64,000 nt of DNA, taken from contig NW_025937447.1 in NCBI RefSeq assembly GCF_000764305.2, forward strand, positions 1-64,000, written 5' to 3'. This DNA is from Hyalella azteca (taxonomy: Eukaryota > Arthropoda > Malacostraca > Amphipoda > Hyalellidae). This document shows, in pieces, positions 14,601 to 26,701 of the stretch; within the stretch, counting starts at the first letter, position 1, and every line of letters starts with the position of its first letter. The translations under genes and the position numbers were made by a program. The notes below the pieces were generated by a model that saw nothing but the letters and a program-made list of their open reading frames with translations, made no database searches and was not told the DNA's origin.

Positions 14601-15660
14601 CAGTGTTCCGTGATTCTCTATAAATAATCTCTATAGGCTATATTCACTTTTCATTATGCTGGTATTGCGCGTGTCATAAAAAAATGTTGTTGCTGTCATA
14701 CTATTTTCAATTTGGTGAGTATTGCATGAATGCTTATAAAGTAATCCTTTCTGCCACAATCTTCTTTTCATTGTGTTCTCCTTTCAAACAAAACCTTTTA
14801 TTTTTCAATTGATTCATATGAAACAGTTTCGCTAAGTGTGCACATCAAACTAACCGTTTAAATACACTCCCAAAATTTACTACCGGGCTGGTCTAGCTCT
14901 GCTTACAATTTTATTTGTAATTTGGCTTCTTTTAAACACTGGTGTGTTTGTCATAAATTAATTATTTCATTTTACGAAAAAACTGAAACTTCAAGCTGAT
15001 TTTTCTTCAACTATCTTAATTGTGTTTTAGAACGCTGTAGTGTTTGTTATTCGAGAATCCTTGTAATTAACATTAATTTGGAATTCACAAAAATTCTCAC
15101 ATATATCCCGAATTTTGGAGGCTAACACCTCAAGCTCTAGATCAGGAAATTCATATGATTATATATTATGTCCCGAAGCATACGCAGGCGCATATTTTTA
15201 TATATTTTGATCTAAAGGCCAGAGCCTTTAAAGGCCCGAGCCTGAGATCAAAAATATAATGCTAACTGAAATGCCTGAGCATTACGTATTGAAGAAAACA
15301 TGCATAATTATGATGAGGAGTGCAATCCAGCTTGTGGTGACATTTGTTGCGATCACCAAGCTCCTATTTTCAATTCCGCAAGCTGAAAGGGCGACATGAA
15401 TCACACACGTACGTAATCAAGAAACTATACATTCGAAATTCAAATATCGATAAACAAGTATTAATCAAACGGATAACACTTAATGTGTGTTGAAATGTAG
15501 GTAAAAACGGACATCACGATAGAAAATAATTTTGAAGGTAGAAGCGGTGGGAGGTAGAAACAGTCATCATCTACTCTCAAATGATTCGCACAGGCTAATA
15601 TCCACGGAGAAGACAATAACATGCTAATAACTCGAATAAACAAATTATATATTAATAAAA
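11700..15660. other. Intergenic DNA, no gene seen
   Basis: No supported gene. The stretch contains a 15-bp perfect hairpin at 12072-12106 (CGAAATATTTCCCTG and its complement, 5-base loop) and a 9-bp hairpin at 13834-13858 (GGATCGATC/GATCGATCC). A locally GC-richer patch at about 13550-13830 has no convincing reading frame. Confidence 0.5.
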
Positions 15661-15827
15661 AATATAACTCAGTACTCACTGCAGTGAGTGACAGAGAGCG
15701 CATTTTTTCGTCAACGAAAATTTGAGGTCACGAACAGACGGACGGACAGACAGACAGACAGACGGACGGACGGACATGGCGAGCACAATAGTGCATTTTT
15801 CCATAAATGAGAAAATGCGCTAAAAAG
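15661..15827 (+). repeat. Dispersed short element, copy 2
   Basis: Same family and order as the copy at 2360: AATATAACTCAG, the 16-bp ACTCACTGCAGTGAGT palindrome, AGCGCATTTT, a GGAC/GACA run, ATGGCGAGCACAATAGTGCA, then GAGAAAATGCGCTAAAAAG. Confidence 0.8.
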
Positions 15828-15900
15828 ACACATAATTTCATATTATAATTATTTCTTCCGTGAAAGTAGCCAGAGATATACTTAATAATGCACTTGCCTT

Positions 15901-16020
15901 TTTGTGTGAACAGTAAAACTCGTGTGAACAGTAAAACTCGTGTGAACAGTAAAACTTGTGTGAACAGTAAAACTCGTGTGAACAGTAAAACTCGTGTGAA
16001 CAGTGAAACTCGTGTGAAGT
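15901..16020. repeat. 18-bp minisatellite
   Basis: About six near-perfect copies of an 18-bp unit, GTGAACAGTAAAACTCGT, run in tandem. The multiple-of-three period makes the minus strand open (a CSHEFY-type peptide repeat). That frame is a by-product, not a gene. Confidence 0.85.
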
Positions 16021-17208
16021 AAAGTTCACGTATACATTAAGGTACATGATGCCAGTATTCGGGGAAACAGAACACTTGGTAGTGAGCACTCAGCAAGGCA
16101 AGGCCATAGTCGTATAGAAGACAACAACATTTGGTCTGTGAACGATGTCGTAGCGCCTCTTGATGTTCACTTAATCAAGTCAATGGAGCGAAACTGACTC
16201 ACTGGAGCGCCCAACTCCAATAGGAAAACAGCGACCTGCAACGTGAAATAAACATTGTTGAGACTGCCAGTATTTTGGAACAAAGTTGAGAAAACAACGA
16301 CGGCCGGTGATATGATTAAGTTCAAATTACCGTCAATATTATACTAAATTACTAAATTGCGTTTTAAACAATTTTTAATTTTTTTGATTGTGACATCAAT
16401 TTTTCAATTATTAAAGGATATATTTCGTTCATAAGTTTTTACCATCGTATATATTGGCCAGTTAAGAATAATTATAAAAATAATTGACCGAATGCAAAAA
16501 ATTTTTAAGCATGTAAACAAAAAATTATGTTCACTTTCTCCAACGCAGTATGAAAAATTGTTAAAAAATTTTCTGTTGCTAGGTAATTCTTGAAATGGTG
16601 CAACTTTTTTTTAAATTCAATAACCAAATCTTTCATAATCATTAAACTATTCCTCGTGCCGACTTTTTTTTATTTTTTCCACCTCAAATCCTTAATTCAG
16701 CCGCATAGGAATAAAAAATATTTAATTAATAAAAAATATTTAAGTAAAGTGTTTTCATTTTACGGCCAAAAATAACCAACACACAAATGAAGGACATTGA
16801 AGCTAATCAGTTTTCGTAGATTGCAGCTCATTAATCGTCTACCCTTCCATTCTTCTTTCAATCACGAATACAATATTCTAATTTTTCAATCAGTAAGATT
16901 TATTCTCATTAAACCCTTAGCACGTTGCTCACGCCAGAATCAAACTAAAGTTCACGTTACCCTTTCAATGTGTGGATGGTGACTGAAATTTAAATATGAA
17001 CACGTTTCTAGAATTGTTCGCTCGTATACCTTCAAGAAAATGAGGCGACAACCTTTTTTATTTCCTATTCTTTGGGTGAGGAATATACATAAATTGGTGT
17101 TAAAATAAATAGGGGTTAACGACACATTATCCGACGAGCTTGCAAAGTAATGCTTAAGAAATTTAGAGGAATTCGTTGCAGGGAATTGTCCATCGAATTA
17201 GATTTCTT
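16021..17208. other. Intergenic DNA, no gene seen
   Basis: AT-rich DNA with no supported exon or RNA gene. Confidence 0.5.
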
Positions 17209-17424
17209 GCTCATCCCCTTGTTGTACGTTAATGTTCGTGAATGTTCTCGAATAATTTTGTTCATCAAAAGTTATATTTATCTATAATGTTCAAATAAGT
17301 CTACGCAAAAAATAAANGCTCATCCCTTAGTTGTACGTTAATGTTCGTGAATGTTCTCGAATAATTTTGTTCATCAAAAGTTATATTTATCTATAATGTT
17401 CAAATAAGTCTACGCAAAAAAAAA
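17209..17424. repeat. False tandem duplication at a contig join
   Basis: About 107 bases at 17209-17316 are repeated almost exactly at 17318-17424, separated by a single N at 17317. Two overlapping contig ends placed side by side without merging would look like this, so the duplication is probably an assembly artefact. Confidence 0.8.
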
Positions 17425-20400
17425 TAAATTTTCGTAACTTAATCTTTTATGTTTTGCTATCGAAGCTTCTGAAAATATTCCTTTTAAAATTTAAATGATG
17501 GTAAAACTTTCATTTGGTTGCGATCGTTTTATCGTTAGTACCTGGTTCGTCCGTCAATAATCCGTTACAAAATAATGAAAATATGATCCAACTTTTTCGT
17601 GATAAACATTACTGAAGGATATTTACTGCAATTTCATGAAAATTAGTTATTACATAAATATGCAATAAAGGAGAAATTACTGAAGTACTAATTACTGTAA
17701 AATTACTGTTAAATTACTGTCAAATTCATCTAAAAATTCTAATAATTAATAATTATTGTTAAATTTATCTAAATTCTTATTAATTGTTGCTAATTTAAAA
17801 ATTCTGAGGTAAAATTATATTTGACTGTAAAAAAAGCATCTGTAATCGTAATGACCAGTGAGCGAATAAAAAATCGTGTTAACTATTTATATTGGGTTAA
17901 TTAGGATTCATGCTACCGGTACTAGAGGTAATTTTCAGTGAATGATTCGAATATTTTTTCATAATAAGCTATAAGAATTTTGGAAGTTGGGTGTTACGGG
18001 AATGAAAAGTGATCGGTATTTAAATCACATCTATACTTTTTTTAGAAATATGTAATGAACCAAATTTTATTTATTATTTTGACTTGAAAAAGTTAAATTG
18101 CATGAAAAAATGTGATGCGAAGAACAATTATTCTGGAAAATTCCCAGTACAGTTATTTCAAGTCTATGATTTACTACTTTCTTGTGAATATAAGTTAATT
18201 TAGTTGCGGAATTGAAGCATGGGAAAGTATATTAATTTTTATTACTTAAAATGAACCATTCCTCTAGTTGTGCAAACATTAAACAACGTGATTTGTGAGT
18301 TGTGACTTACTTAAGGGTAAACTGCGTGGAAACACTAAATAATTTATTCACACTTATCCGAATTTGTTGTCGATTCTCAGGAATATCAAGCATTGCACGA
18401 ATAATAAACTGAAATAACTGAAATAATTTAACTCAAATACGTGAGGAATCAGAAGGCACGAATACAAAGATTTTTTCATTATAGTTTCCTTCATATTTCC
18501 TGGTACTGACACGTGTGCCGGCACTGCCGCTGTTCATTTCCTCAAACAAACCAACGCGTCCGACCAGAAGCCGAAAAAACGACAAACCTCGAACTTCTTC
18601 AGTGGCGCTCTTTGGGATATGATTTAAGGACTTTCTTTAAAGGATTAGTTTGAGAAAAGTTAGGAGGTAGCAGGAGTTATCTATGGCTCAATTTTGAAAG
18701 CTCTCTCCCAAATGTCGTGGGAAAATCTTTTGTCGCTTTCATAAGGGCGAACTTTCGGTTAGCTTTCGCGGGACATTTCTGACCGCAGCATCAGTTAGAG
18801 TCCCATTTGTTTCTTCCGGACCAAGTCGGTTTTTGACTTTTGAAGTGCATTTATGGCATTTCAATGACAGTAAACTCGTAGGAATTCTTTAGTTCATAAA
18901 AAGCATTTAAAATATTTTTGAAATTTTATTAATACTAGATACCATACATTTGCACAGGTAATAAGTATTTAAATAAATAAATTTAAATATACACCAAATA
19001 CTTATATAACTGTTCACTAAAAAGTATTCAGTTAACAAAATTTCTGTAGCTAAATTCAAGTGCGATGACTTTTTCCTACCTAGATTTAATTAATAACACA
19101 ATTCAAACATAACAATTTGGAAAAATTATTTACGGGTAAGTCACTGAATAATTGAGCTGATACACTCACATATTGTCATTCAATTTCGATACATTTATTT
19201 TTAATTTAGTTAATTTTTTAATCTTCCTCCGAAGCACCTGACTTAGAATATTTCCGTGCAATTTCATAACTTTAAAAACGTTTACGAAACATTTGTATCA
19301 CATTTATGTTGATATTATTGTTATAATAGACACCTCGAGAAGCATCGTATTTTTAGTCGCCCAGCAATCCCACCAGCGAAATATTCTTGCACATCTTCTT
19401 ATATTCTTATAAGGAGCTCCCAGAGCCCTACTCTTGCCCTAGACTTAGTGGAATTTCTGGCTTATTACACAAAGTTAGGGGAAAGTTGGTGCGAGGCGTC
19501 GCACCTCGTGTCAAATGAAACTAATTTTTCCCTGAGTTTTGGGGTAACTGAAAAGAAGAGGTGTCTCGATGCACTCTCCTCAACGACGATTCGACCACAG
19601 CTGGGTCTCGGCGAACAAGTTTTCGACTTTATTTTTAATAAATTCTTATGATATATTTTATCCTAGCTCCTCTTCACTGGAGTCATGATTTTGTTTAGTT
19701 TTAACAGAATAATGAACTCTATTCCTCAGCTGAAACACACGTTGGGGATTTTCTATGGCAAAAATAGTTGAAATTTTAGGATGAAATAATCTAGGGATGT
19801 GATGCGTCTATGGTCTCGAGTTTAGAAGTCCCTGGGTTGCAATGTCGACCATAATTTCCATGTTTCCTTTCAAATTCCAGCGTTAGAAAATGTATACAAA
19901 AAATCCTAGCAGTTGAATTACACGTTGGAACTTGGAGAAATTTACAGAATAAATATTTCTAATTTCAATGAATGAATGAATGCGGACCGTTTCTTCTGCG
20001 AACCTAATGCATTACTTCATATTTTTTAAATTATGCCATAGTTTGATTTTTACACAAAAAAATTCTGATAAGATGACTAAACAGATCGCATAACTCAATG
20101 AAATTATTTATTGCTGCATTCGTTGGTCACAATCGAGTTGCTTAGTTATTTCTTATGTCTGAAATTCATCTCATGGCAGTTGCTGCGACCGATGCATTCT
20201 ACTTGTGCTCGAATAATTGTAATGAATAATTAATCAAATGATTCCAATCACTCGCAACGTACGCAAATCTATATGAAACTTCAACCATAGTTTGCAATAA
20301 AAATTACACAACATTATTACACATTTGGAACCAATGTCGTCAATAACATTTAAGTTATCACATTGCGATGGCCCTGATAATCCCACTCGAGGCTTAGATG

Positions 20401-20440
20401 AAGCTCTAAGTCGAACTATGACGGCTTTTGCTATTTGTAT
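17425..20440. other. Intergenic DNA, no gene seen
   Basis: No supported gene. A 67-codon frame at 19448-19651 is slightly GC-richer than its surroundings but shows no family I recognise. Confidence 0.5.
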
Positions 20441-20865
20441 GAAGCACGGCTGTTATTAGCAGGCAAAAAATATAACTCAGTACTCACTGCAGTGAGTGAC
20501 AGAGAGCGCATTTTCTCGACGACGAGAACATGAAGTCACGGACGGACAGACGGACGGACAGACGGACATGGCGAGCACAATAGTGCATTTTTTCATGAAT
20601 GAGAAAATGCGCTAAAAGCAGCATTTATTACAGGTAGGTCCAGAAGTAGTGTTGTTTGCGGATTTAAATAGCAGCTGTTATTAAAGGCACATGCCTTTTA
20701 TTAGCAGACACAAATAGCTGCTGTTATTAGAGTTATTTCCTCGCAACTGTTACTAGCAGACGTACGTAGCTGCTGTTATTAGCAGAAATGCTTATTAGAT
20801 GCAGGGCCTCATGACTTTAATGAGCAGACATACATAGAAGCTGTTGTTAATTAGAGGCACTGTAA
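20441..20865. repeat. Degenerate tandem repeat, interrupted
   Basis: The phrase AGCTGCTGTTATTAGCAGAC recurs in degenerate form about five times with a spacing of roughly 55-65 bases (near 20450, 20670, 20710, 20765 and 20830). The first unit is separated from the rest by insertion of the dispersed short element at 20466-20618. Confidence 0.65.
20466..20618 (+). repeat. Dispersed short element, copy 3
   Basis: Same family as at 2360 and 15661: AAATATAACTCAG, 16-bp palindrome, AGCGCATTTTCTC, short GGAC run, ATGGCGAGCACAATAGTGCA, GAGAAAATGCGCTAAAAG. It sits inside a unit of the surrounding tandem repeat. AGCAG occurs at both flanks and may be a target duplication. Confidence 0.8.
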
Positions 20866-21239
20866 TAAGACTTGTAAGAGAATGCCAATAATTAGTCTTA
20901 TATTCGAAGCAATAACTTCAAAATGTTCGACCTATAAATTTAATCTGACAACTGCCCTCATATGAACATAACAGCGATCTCTTCCATTATCTATTTCCAG
21001 TTTTGGCATTTATCTGCAGGCTTTTAGGGTAAAATTATTTTAACAGAGAAATTTTCATACATGTTAATTTTTAAACGAATTTTTGTGATAGACGCTGCAC
21101 GGACAAAAGCTGTGCTGCAGTCAGTTGTCTGGGCCACAAAGACTCGATCATATTAGCGGGCGTCTGATGAAGCGAACCTAATGCAATGTAATGACAGTAA
21201 AAAAACTTTTGCAATGTAATGACAGTAAAAAAAATCTTT

Positions 21240-21340
21240 CGTCTTTACAAAAGCTGCAGGATTAGAACTCACGGACCTCCATTCCAAGTCATTTGGATTA
21301 CAAGCTTAGACTCTCGCACTCTATCGCTCGAAGATTGAAA
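21240..21340 (-). repeat. tRNA-like sequence, probably SINE head or relic
   Basis: Read on the minus strand, the segment resembles a tRNA. GATAGAGTGCGAGAGTC is D-arm/A-box-like, CTTGTAATCC resembles an anticodon region (possible TGT), and GTGAGTTCTAATCC is close to a T-arm/B box. About ten extra bases follow the anticodon stem, and I cannot pair the acceptor stem well. A tRNA-derived SINE or tRNA relic is more likely than a working tRNA. Confidence 0.4.
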
Positions 21341-21941
21341 ATTACTTTGCCCTCAAAATAAACTTATACGATTTTTGAAAGTCGGATTTTGCTCAAATTA
21401 TGCTGAAGCTGGTCCAATTATGGTTGAAGATCATTTTTAACGTCGTCAATTAGAAGTAAAACGGTATCCCAAGACTTGAAGATTCTTTTGACACAGAATT
21501 TGTTTCTTCAGCCAAAAATTTAAAATTATATAATTTCTGTAACGTCTTTTGGATATATAAGGTTGTGTTTGAACAACGATGAATCAATGCCTTTAATGCA
21601 GTCGAAATTAAATACCTCTGATAGGATTGGCAATCAATTAAAAACATATGCCAAAAGATGGCTCCTGCAGTACTAAGGTATTACAGAATTACGAGCTCTC
21701 AAATCCCGCGGCTTACGTAGTAAATCGATGTACAGAAAAAAGAAAGCTTCTTCAAATAAACATTCAACATAATTCTGAATAAATTCATTACACTCAGCTT
21801 GCATATTCAAGACACAATACCTACATAAGATGTGAAGAGATCTTGAGATAAGATTGTTTATTCACATTTTTAAAGTTTACAGCAAACGAAATGATACAAA
21901 GGAAAATATAATAGAAAATCCATAAATTTAAAAAACTATCT

Positions 21942-22385
21942 ATGGAAATTCTTCTCTATTTCCTCCTGCGCTATCATATAATGTCTGCGACCAGCGATGA
22001 TCATCAATATTTTAATCAAAAGCGATTGGGTCGCTTGCGCAGCCTTCTCAAAATTTCAAAATTAACGCTATTTTTAGGCGCCAAGCCTTTCAGAAATAAT
22101 GTGCGTGAAATATTCATTTGTGAAAGCTGTTCTCAGAAACTAAAAAGGTATTCAGTATACGTGCATAACGCTGAATTAATTTCTAGGCTAAATGTTTTCT
22201 CAAAAGACATTCGAGTTTATTCCAAGACGTTACAAGCTTCAAAATTTTCAACCACGATTATTTTTTGGAAGGTTTACGAAGGGCGTTCACCACTGCGTGG
22301 CAAATTGACAAGTGAAGCTAAATCACTGAAAAGTCCGTTGATATCATGTGGGAAGACAAGATACAATCTTAGGCTGAATCTGTGA
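21942..22385 (+). CDS. Unrecognised 147-codon open frame upstream of the Kelch frame
   Basis: This frame is open in the standard code for 147 codons in AT-rich DNA, unlikely by chance but not decisive. A second ATG with the start MSATSDDHQYF lies 16 codons in. The product is basic and rich in K, R, S and L, with no signal peptide, membrane segment or domain I recognise. It ends in TGA, 262 bases before the Kelch frame begins. If TAA/TAG are read as sense, it extends upstream to an ATG at 21891. It could be part of the same foreign insert, a host relic, or chance. Confidence 0.25.
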   Translation: MEILLYFLLRYHIMSATSDDHQYFNQKRLGRLRSLLKISKLTLFLGAKPFRNNVREIFICESCSQKLKRYSVYVHNAELISRLNVFSKDIRVYSKTLQASKFSTTIIFWKVYEGRSPLRGKLTSEAKSLKSPLISCGKTRYNLRLNL

Positions 22386-22647
22386 CTATTTATTATTAAA
22401 AAATGTGTTAAACTTCTTCGAGAATTGTATTCATGATACAAGCTATGCAGGTAATGCGCGAGAGTTGATAAATTCTTTCAGCGTTTCAAAAAAGGAAATC
22501 AGTTCTTCAGGAGGATTTTTACTTCCATCCCGGACGACATCCCCTGTTGGCGATTAAAAGCTTTTAGCTTTCCATTTTATTAAGCAAAATTTAATATTCG
22601 CTCTCAAAGAACTTCGCAATTGCAAACAAGCAACAAAGTCAATAGTA

Positions 22648-24570
22648 ATGGAATCCGTGGGCGAGGCTCCTTCAACGGGGAACCTGTTCCTGCAGATGAG
22701 GACCTCTACGGTAACTGCGGCCTTCAAGCATTTCCTGAAATGTCCTGCAGTCGACCAGTCAGAAAAAGATAAGCTTTTCAACCGAGAAAACATTACGTCA
22801 GCTGAAGAAAATATGTAAAATCGGCCCAAGGTTCATTCAAAATCATTAGCAAATGATTGGAAATTATAGATCCCGCCTAGGAACGATCATCCGACGACTA
22901 ACATTCTTTAGATATCGACAGAGGATGAAGCAGAACAAGAATCTTTTGGGACGTTGGCGAAGTGGAAGAACCGGGAGAAAATTTTGTAGAAAATTAACGA
23001 AATTCACTAGTCCTACCAAACACAAGTCTTAGATAGCATTCTGGCTTGTGTGCGAACTGATAGCTTCGATTACCCGGAGGATAAAGAATACTTCGATGAA
23101 TACGTAATGAACTAAATTGTTGCGCATCAAAATTATGGGCTCCATCTCATTATCTACGAGCTACTTCTTGCTTGGGGACTTTGGAAACAGGAATCAGAGG
23201 AAGAAATTGATGGAAACCTGGAAAATATTGAAAACTACGCTGCGGAACTGCTCCAAGAAAAGATAGCGGAGGCTTAAATAGAAAACGACTCAATATTGGC
23301 AATAAGGAACGCTCTAAGAAGGCAGTCTGCGATCGAAACAGATGTCACTCGGTCCCTGGCCATTACGAAGCTCCAGCGTTCACTGCACTCCAAGTTCACG
23401 TCAAAGTCTCAAGAAAACAGGACGAAGCTGAGACCCGATTTCATGTTGTAAGTCGGAGGAGTCAACCTGAATCTCATGAACGAAAACTTTCATAGCTTAG
23501 GTCGCACCATCCAAGTAATAGATATTAGAGCCAAAAAAAGTGAGAGGCTAACATGGGAAGCAATGCTACCCCAATCAACAATATTTTTGGGACTCGCTGT
23601 TTTCGGAAATAAAGTATATATGAGCGGAGGACGAAAGGCGTTTGGAGGCTCGCTTCTTGGCGAAGAAAGTCCTAATGTCAGCAAGGATTTATATCTCTTG
23701 AACGTTAAAACCCAGACCCTAACTGAACTGAACAACATGTCTCAAGCGAGAAGTTATCATGGCTTTGTCAAGCATATGGGAGAACTGTGGGCAGTGGGTG
23801 GCTCTGATGGATAAAGTCCCATCGATACAGTAGAAAGTTTTGATCCACTTGAATAAACTTGGACGAGACGACCTAGTCTGACGACTTCGAGGTCTTGTGC
23901 AATGACTGTGGTTTACCAAAACGAAATTTGGACAATTGGAGGGAAAGACAGGATGGGTGTATTGCTGAGAAGCGTGGAAAGCTACGGGAAAGCAGGAGAA
24001 TGGAGATAACGGCCCAGTCTACCATAGGAAGTGATGCTCGGTGCTGCGGTCGTTGTAGATGACGAAATATATGTCATCGGTGGAATTACTGGCAATAAAA
24101 AAAATTATCAAGCTCTTGACACAATATACTAGTACAATAACGAGCAAAATTCCTGGAAACTGTGGACTAACATGAATCAACCAAGGCTGAACCATGCAGC
24201 AGTGAACTATGGTTCGTACATCATTGTCGTTGGTGGTCACAATTTGATAAAGCATGTCCCGTTGCAAGTACCAGAAGCCATCGGCTTCAATATCAAAGAA
24301 CCTTCAAAGGAGATATAACTTCCCTCACTAGGTAGCAGCAAAATTGGTTTAGGTGTTGTCCTCGTCAGTGATATGTAAAAGATCCTGGAAATTTACGGGC
24401 CGACGTTGAAAAGCCGCAGTACAGATGTCTACGATTCACCTGGAAAAAGTACTGAGCGAAACGACATTGCCACATTTCCCTCCGTTCCTTATAAGAAGTA
24501 GGTTTCTTCTTCTCAACCCCACAGCAAAGTCTCGTCTAGATGGAGTTCCGCAAAATCCTCCAAGAAATGA
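22648..24570 (+). pseudogene. Kelch-repeat protein in a TAA/TAG-sense code
   Basis: One frame runs from ATG 22648 to TGA 24568-24570 (640 codons) without a frameshift. It contains nine TAA (22816, 23113, 23275, 23449, 23812, 23854, 24007, 24316, 24376) and seven TAG (22867, 22909, 22987, 23008, 24025, 24130, 24499), and no TGA. Read with TAA/TAG as Gln, the C-terminal half is a six-blade Kelch propeller: double-glycine strands at about residues 270, 327, 384, 431, 478 and 529 (VGGVN, SGGRK, VGGSDG, IGGKD, IGGIT, VGGHN) with downstream W/Y positions. The N-terminal 260 residues are charged and helical-looking; I see no BTB domain. About 21 CAA/CAG, 12 TGG and 5 CGA codons are intact, which argues against random C-to-T decay. 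In the host's standard code this cannot make a protein. Donor-type codes exist in many ciliates. The start is inferred; the frame is TGA-free from 22378. Confidence 0.8.
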
Positions 24571-25201
24571 AATCGTTATTAATATCCACTGGAAATCATT
24601 ATTAACATTCATTGGAGAGTATCCTTTGCAAACGCAGGGGTAACTTAAAAATCAGGTTTTAGTGACCACGACCTGTAGATCTTCATGTATTAGTTACGCT
24701 ACATAACGTCTTCGATAGCTTCGATAAAAATGGAATATTGAGCACGATTAACCTTGTGCATTGCCTTTATGCGCAGTTATAATTTGTCATAAGAATTTTG
24801 ATAGAGTGGTTTTCTATATGTGCTGATATGCAAGATAATTAGCGTGCCCTCTGCGTCACTGAACTTGCATCCTTGTGAAAGTTTTTTTTTTTAAGACCAA
24901 GCCGCTTAAAATTACGTAGTGGAGCCTGCCAGCTGCACATGCAGGCAATAAATAATCAAAATGAAGATTTTCGTCATAAACTTGTGCACAATATAATCAC
25001 AATCAGTTTAAATATCATTTTCAATAGAAGAAATTAACGTTTTTTGAAAACTGGAAACCGTATTTTCACCTAAATTTATGTTGTTAATTTCCTGAAAAAG
25101 GTAAAACAACTTCTTCTGATTTGTAATACTTACGCTTAGTTGGCATTCGATCAACTGAAACTTATAAATTTTTAGAGAACATTTGGAAAAATTCATTTAA
25201 C
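24571..25201. other. Intergenic DNA between the Kelch frame and the duplicated block
   Basis: AT-rich sequence with no supported gene and no obvious terminal repeats that would mark the edge of an inserted segment. Confidence 0.5.
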
Positions 25202-26701
25202 CAGTAAAAAGTATTTAAATCATTAGAAGGGATGACAAATAAACGTTGGACAGTATAGAGTGTTTTCTCACCTTAGAAAATGTAAATGGACAGCTTTTTG
25301 AAGTAAACTCAGTAGTTTTATCTTAAACAGTTCCTCCGGTAGTAATATTTGGTAACTTTTATTTCTGGTAACATCAAAATGACTAACATTATTAAACGAA
25401 ATTGAATTAAACTTTTTGCGGTTTTTCCCTCTGCAATAAAGAATTGCCAAAATCGAAATGAACGTGTCAGGCGACAATGGAAGCCATTCAATTTTATTAT
25501 TATTTTGTATATTTTCTATTTCTTGCTCTCAACCCGGCCTCTTTTTCTCGATTACCATCAAATGTCAAATTATGGAAGCCATTCAATATAACAAGGTTAT
25601 TCCACCAGAACAACCCGGCCATTCGTCCTAGGCTGTTTAATGATCGACTAAGCACGAGTTATTCTTGCCAGAGTAATTCTGTCAGTAGCTGGTATGGGCT
25701 TGATCAAATTATGATCATATTATCGCTCGAAGTTATTATAATTAATCAAATTAAGGCATTCGTTGGCCTAATTTAAAATTCGCGTAGATGCTTTGCTATC
25801 CAAAACCAAGTTGAGGTTGCCAAAGGGTTTCTATGCTAGACAAGCACAGTTTTGAGAAAAAAATATTTTATTTTGTCATTCTTCAGTCAAAGTTTCTGTT
25901 TCGGTGCACGACCTCCATTAACAAACGCTTTTTGGACGCTCTAAAATAAATTCAGTATAAGCTCAATACCATGTAGCCACTTTTTTCGATTGCAAAAGTC
26001 GGCTGTATGTAATTGGGATGAACTTTGTCAGAAGTTTTGGCGATCTAAAGTAACTTGTATATTCTAAATTTACTGAAAATTAACGCTATTAAAATGAGTC
26101 TTACGAGTCCTGAGGCATCACACTTTTATTCGCATTTCAAAGTTTCTTCTAAATAATACCTGACGCTGAACAATTTTTTCACAAATTTCCGCAACAGGCA
26201 CTATGAATTGTTTAAAAACGATGTACAAATAATAGGAGTTAATACACTTCAATAATAATAATAATAACAATAATGAAAAGGATTCAATCAAAAATAAATA
26301 ATTAAAAGCACGAAGCACAATATATATCTTTGTCTATGGATGAAATCTTCCTGGGTTTTTTAGACTGGTTGAATCATGGTTGAATTATTAATTCAACCAT
26401 GGGTTGAATAGCGTCATTAAGCTTCAGTTAGGGATTTTTTAACTGTGATTGAATAATAATAATACAAAATATCAATCGAATTAAATAAAGCAAAAGAATT
26501 AAAATGAGTTCTTTGATCAAACAGATAAAATTTTCGCTAGGTCCAACAACAAAATATAACATTATTATAACCAGATGCGTGAGTTCTCAGCAATATATTG
26601 TTTGAGCCGAGCTTGTTTCTTCGAGATACAAGACAATTGCAGCAACAACAGCTTGATTTGCTTGCGCTGTGTCCTGCTGTTGGACTTGCAGCCGCCATGT
26701 T
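25202..26701. repeat. Segmental duplication, block 1 of copy 1
   Basis: This block matches 32749-34243 at very high identity, with a few substitutions and small indels. Both copies contain the same 99-codon + frame (25477-25776; 33024-33323) and the same 69-codon minus frame. The short spacing and AT-rich content give no protein family, so I do not call these genes. It is the upstream flank of a duplicated calaxin 5' end, or an unmerged second haplotype. Confidence 0.9.

Noticed and set aside
22554..22829. 91-codon minus-strand frame
   Set aside because: It is antisense to the TAA/TAG-sense Kelch frame and has no recognisable family.
23476..23814. 112-codon Kelch frame as a small intact gene
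   Set aside because: It is only the longest standard-code piece of a longer Kelch frame that continues on both sides past TAA codons.
22648..24570. Ordinary host Kelch pseudogene
   Set aside because: Ordinary decay should give frameshifts and TGA codons. All 16 in-frame stops are TAA or TAG over 640 codons with an intact frame. This cannot be fully excluded without homologue alignment.
25477..25776. 99-codon frame conserved at 33024-33323
   Set aside because: Conservation is explained by the recent segmental duplication. There is no domain, and an opposite-strand frame is equally conserved.
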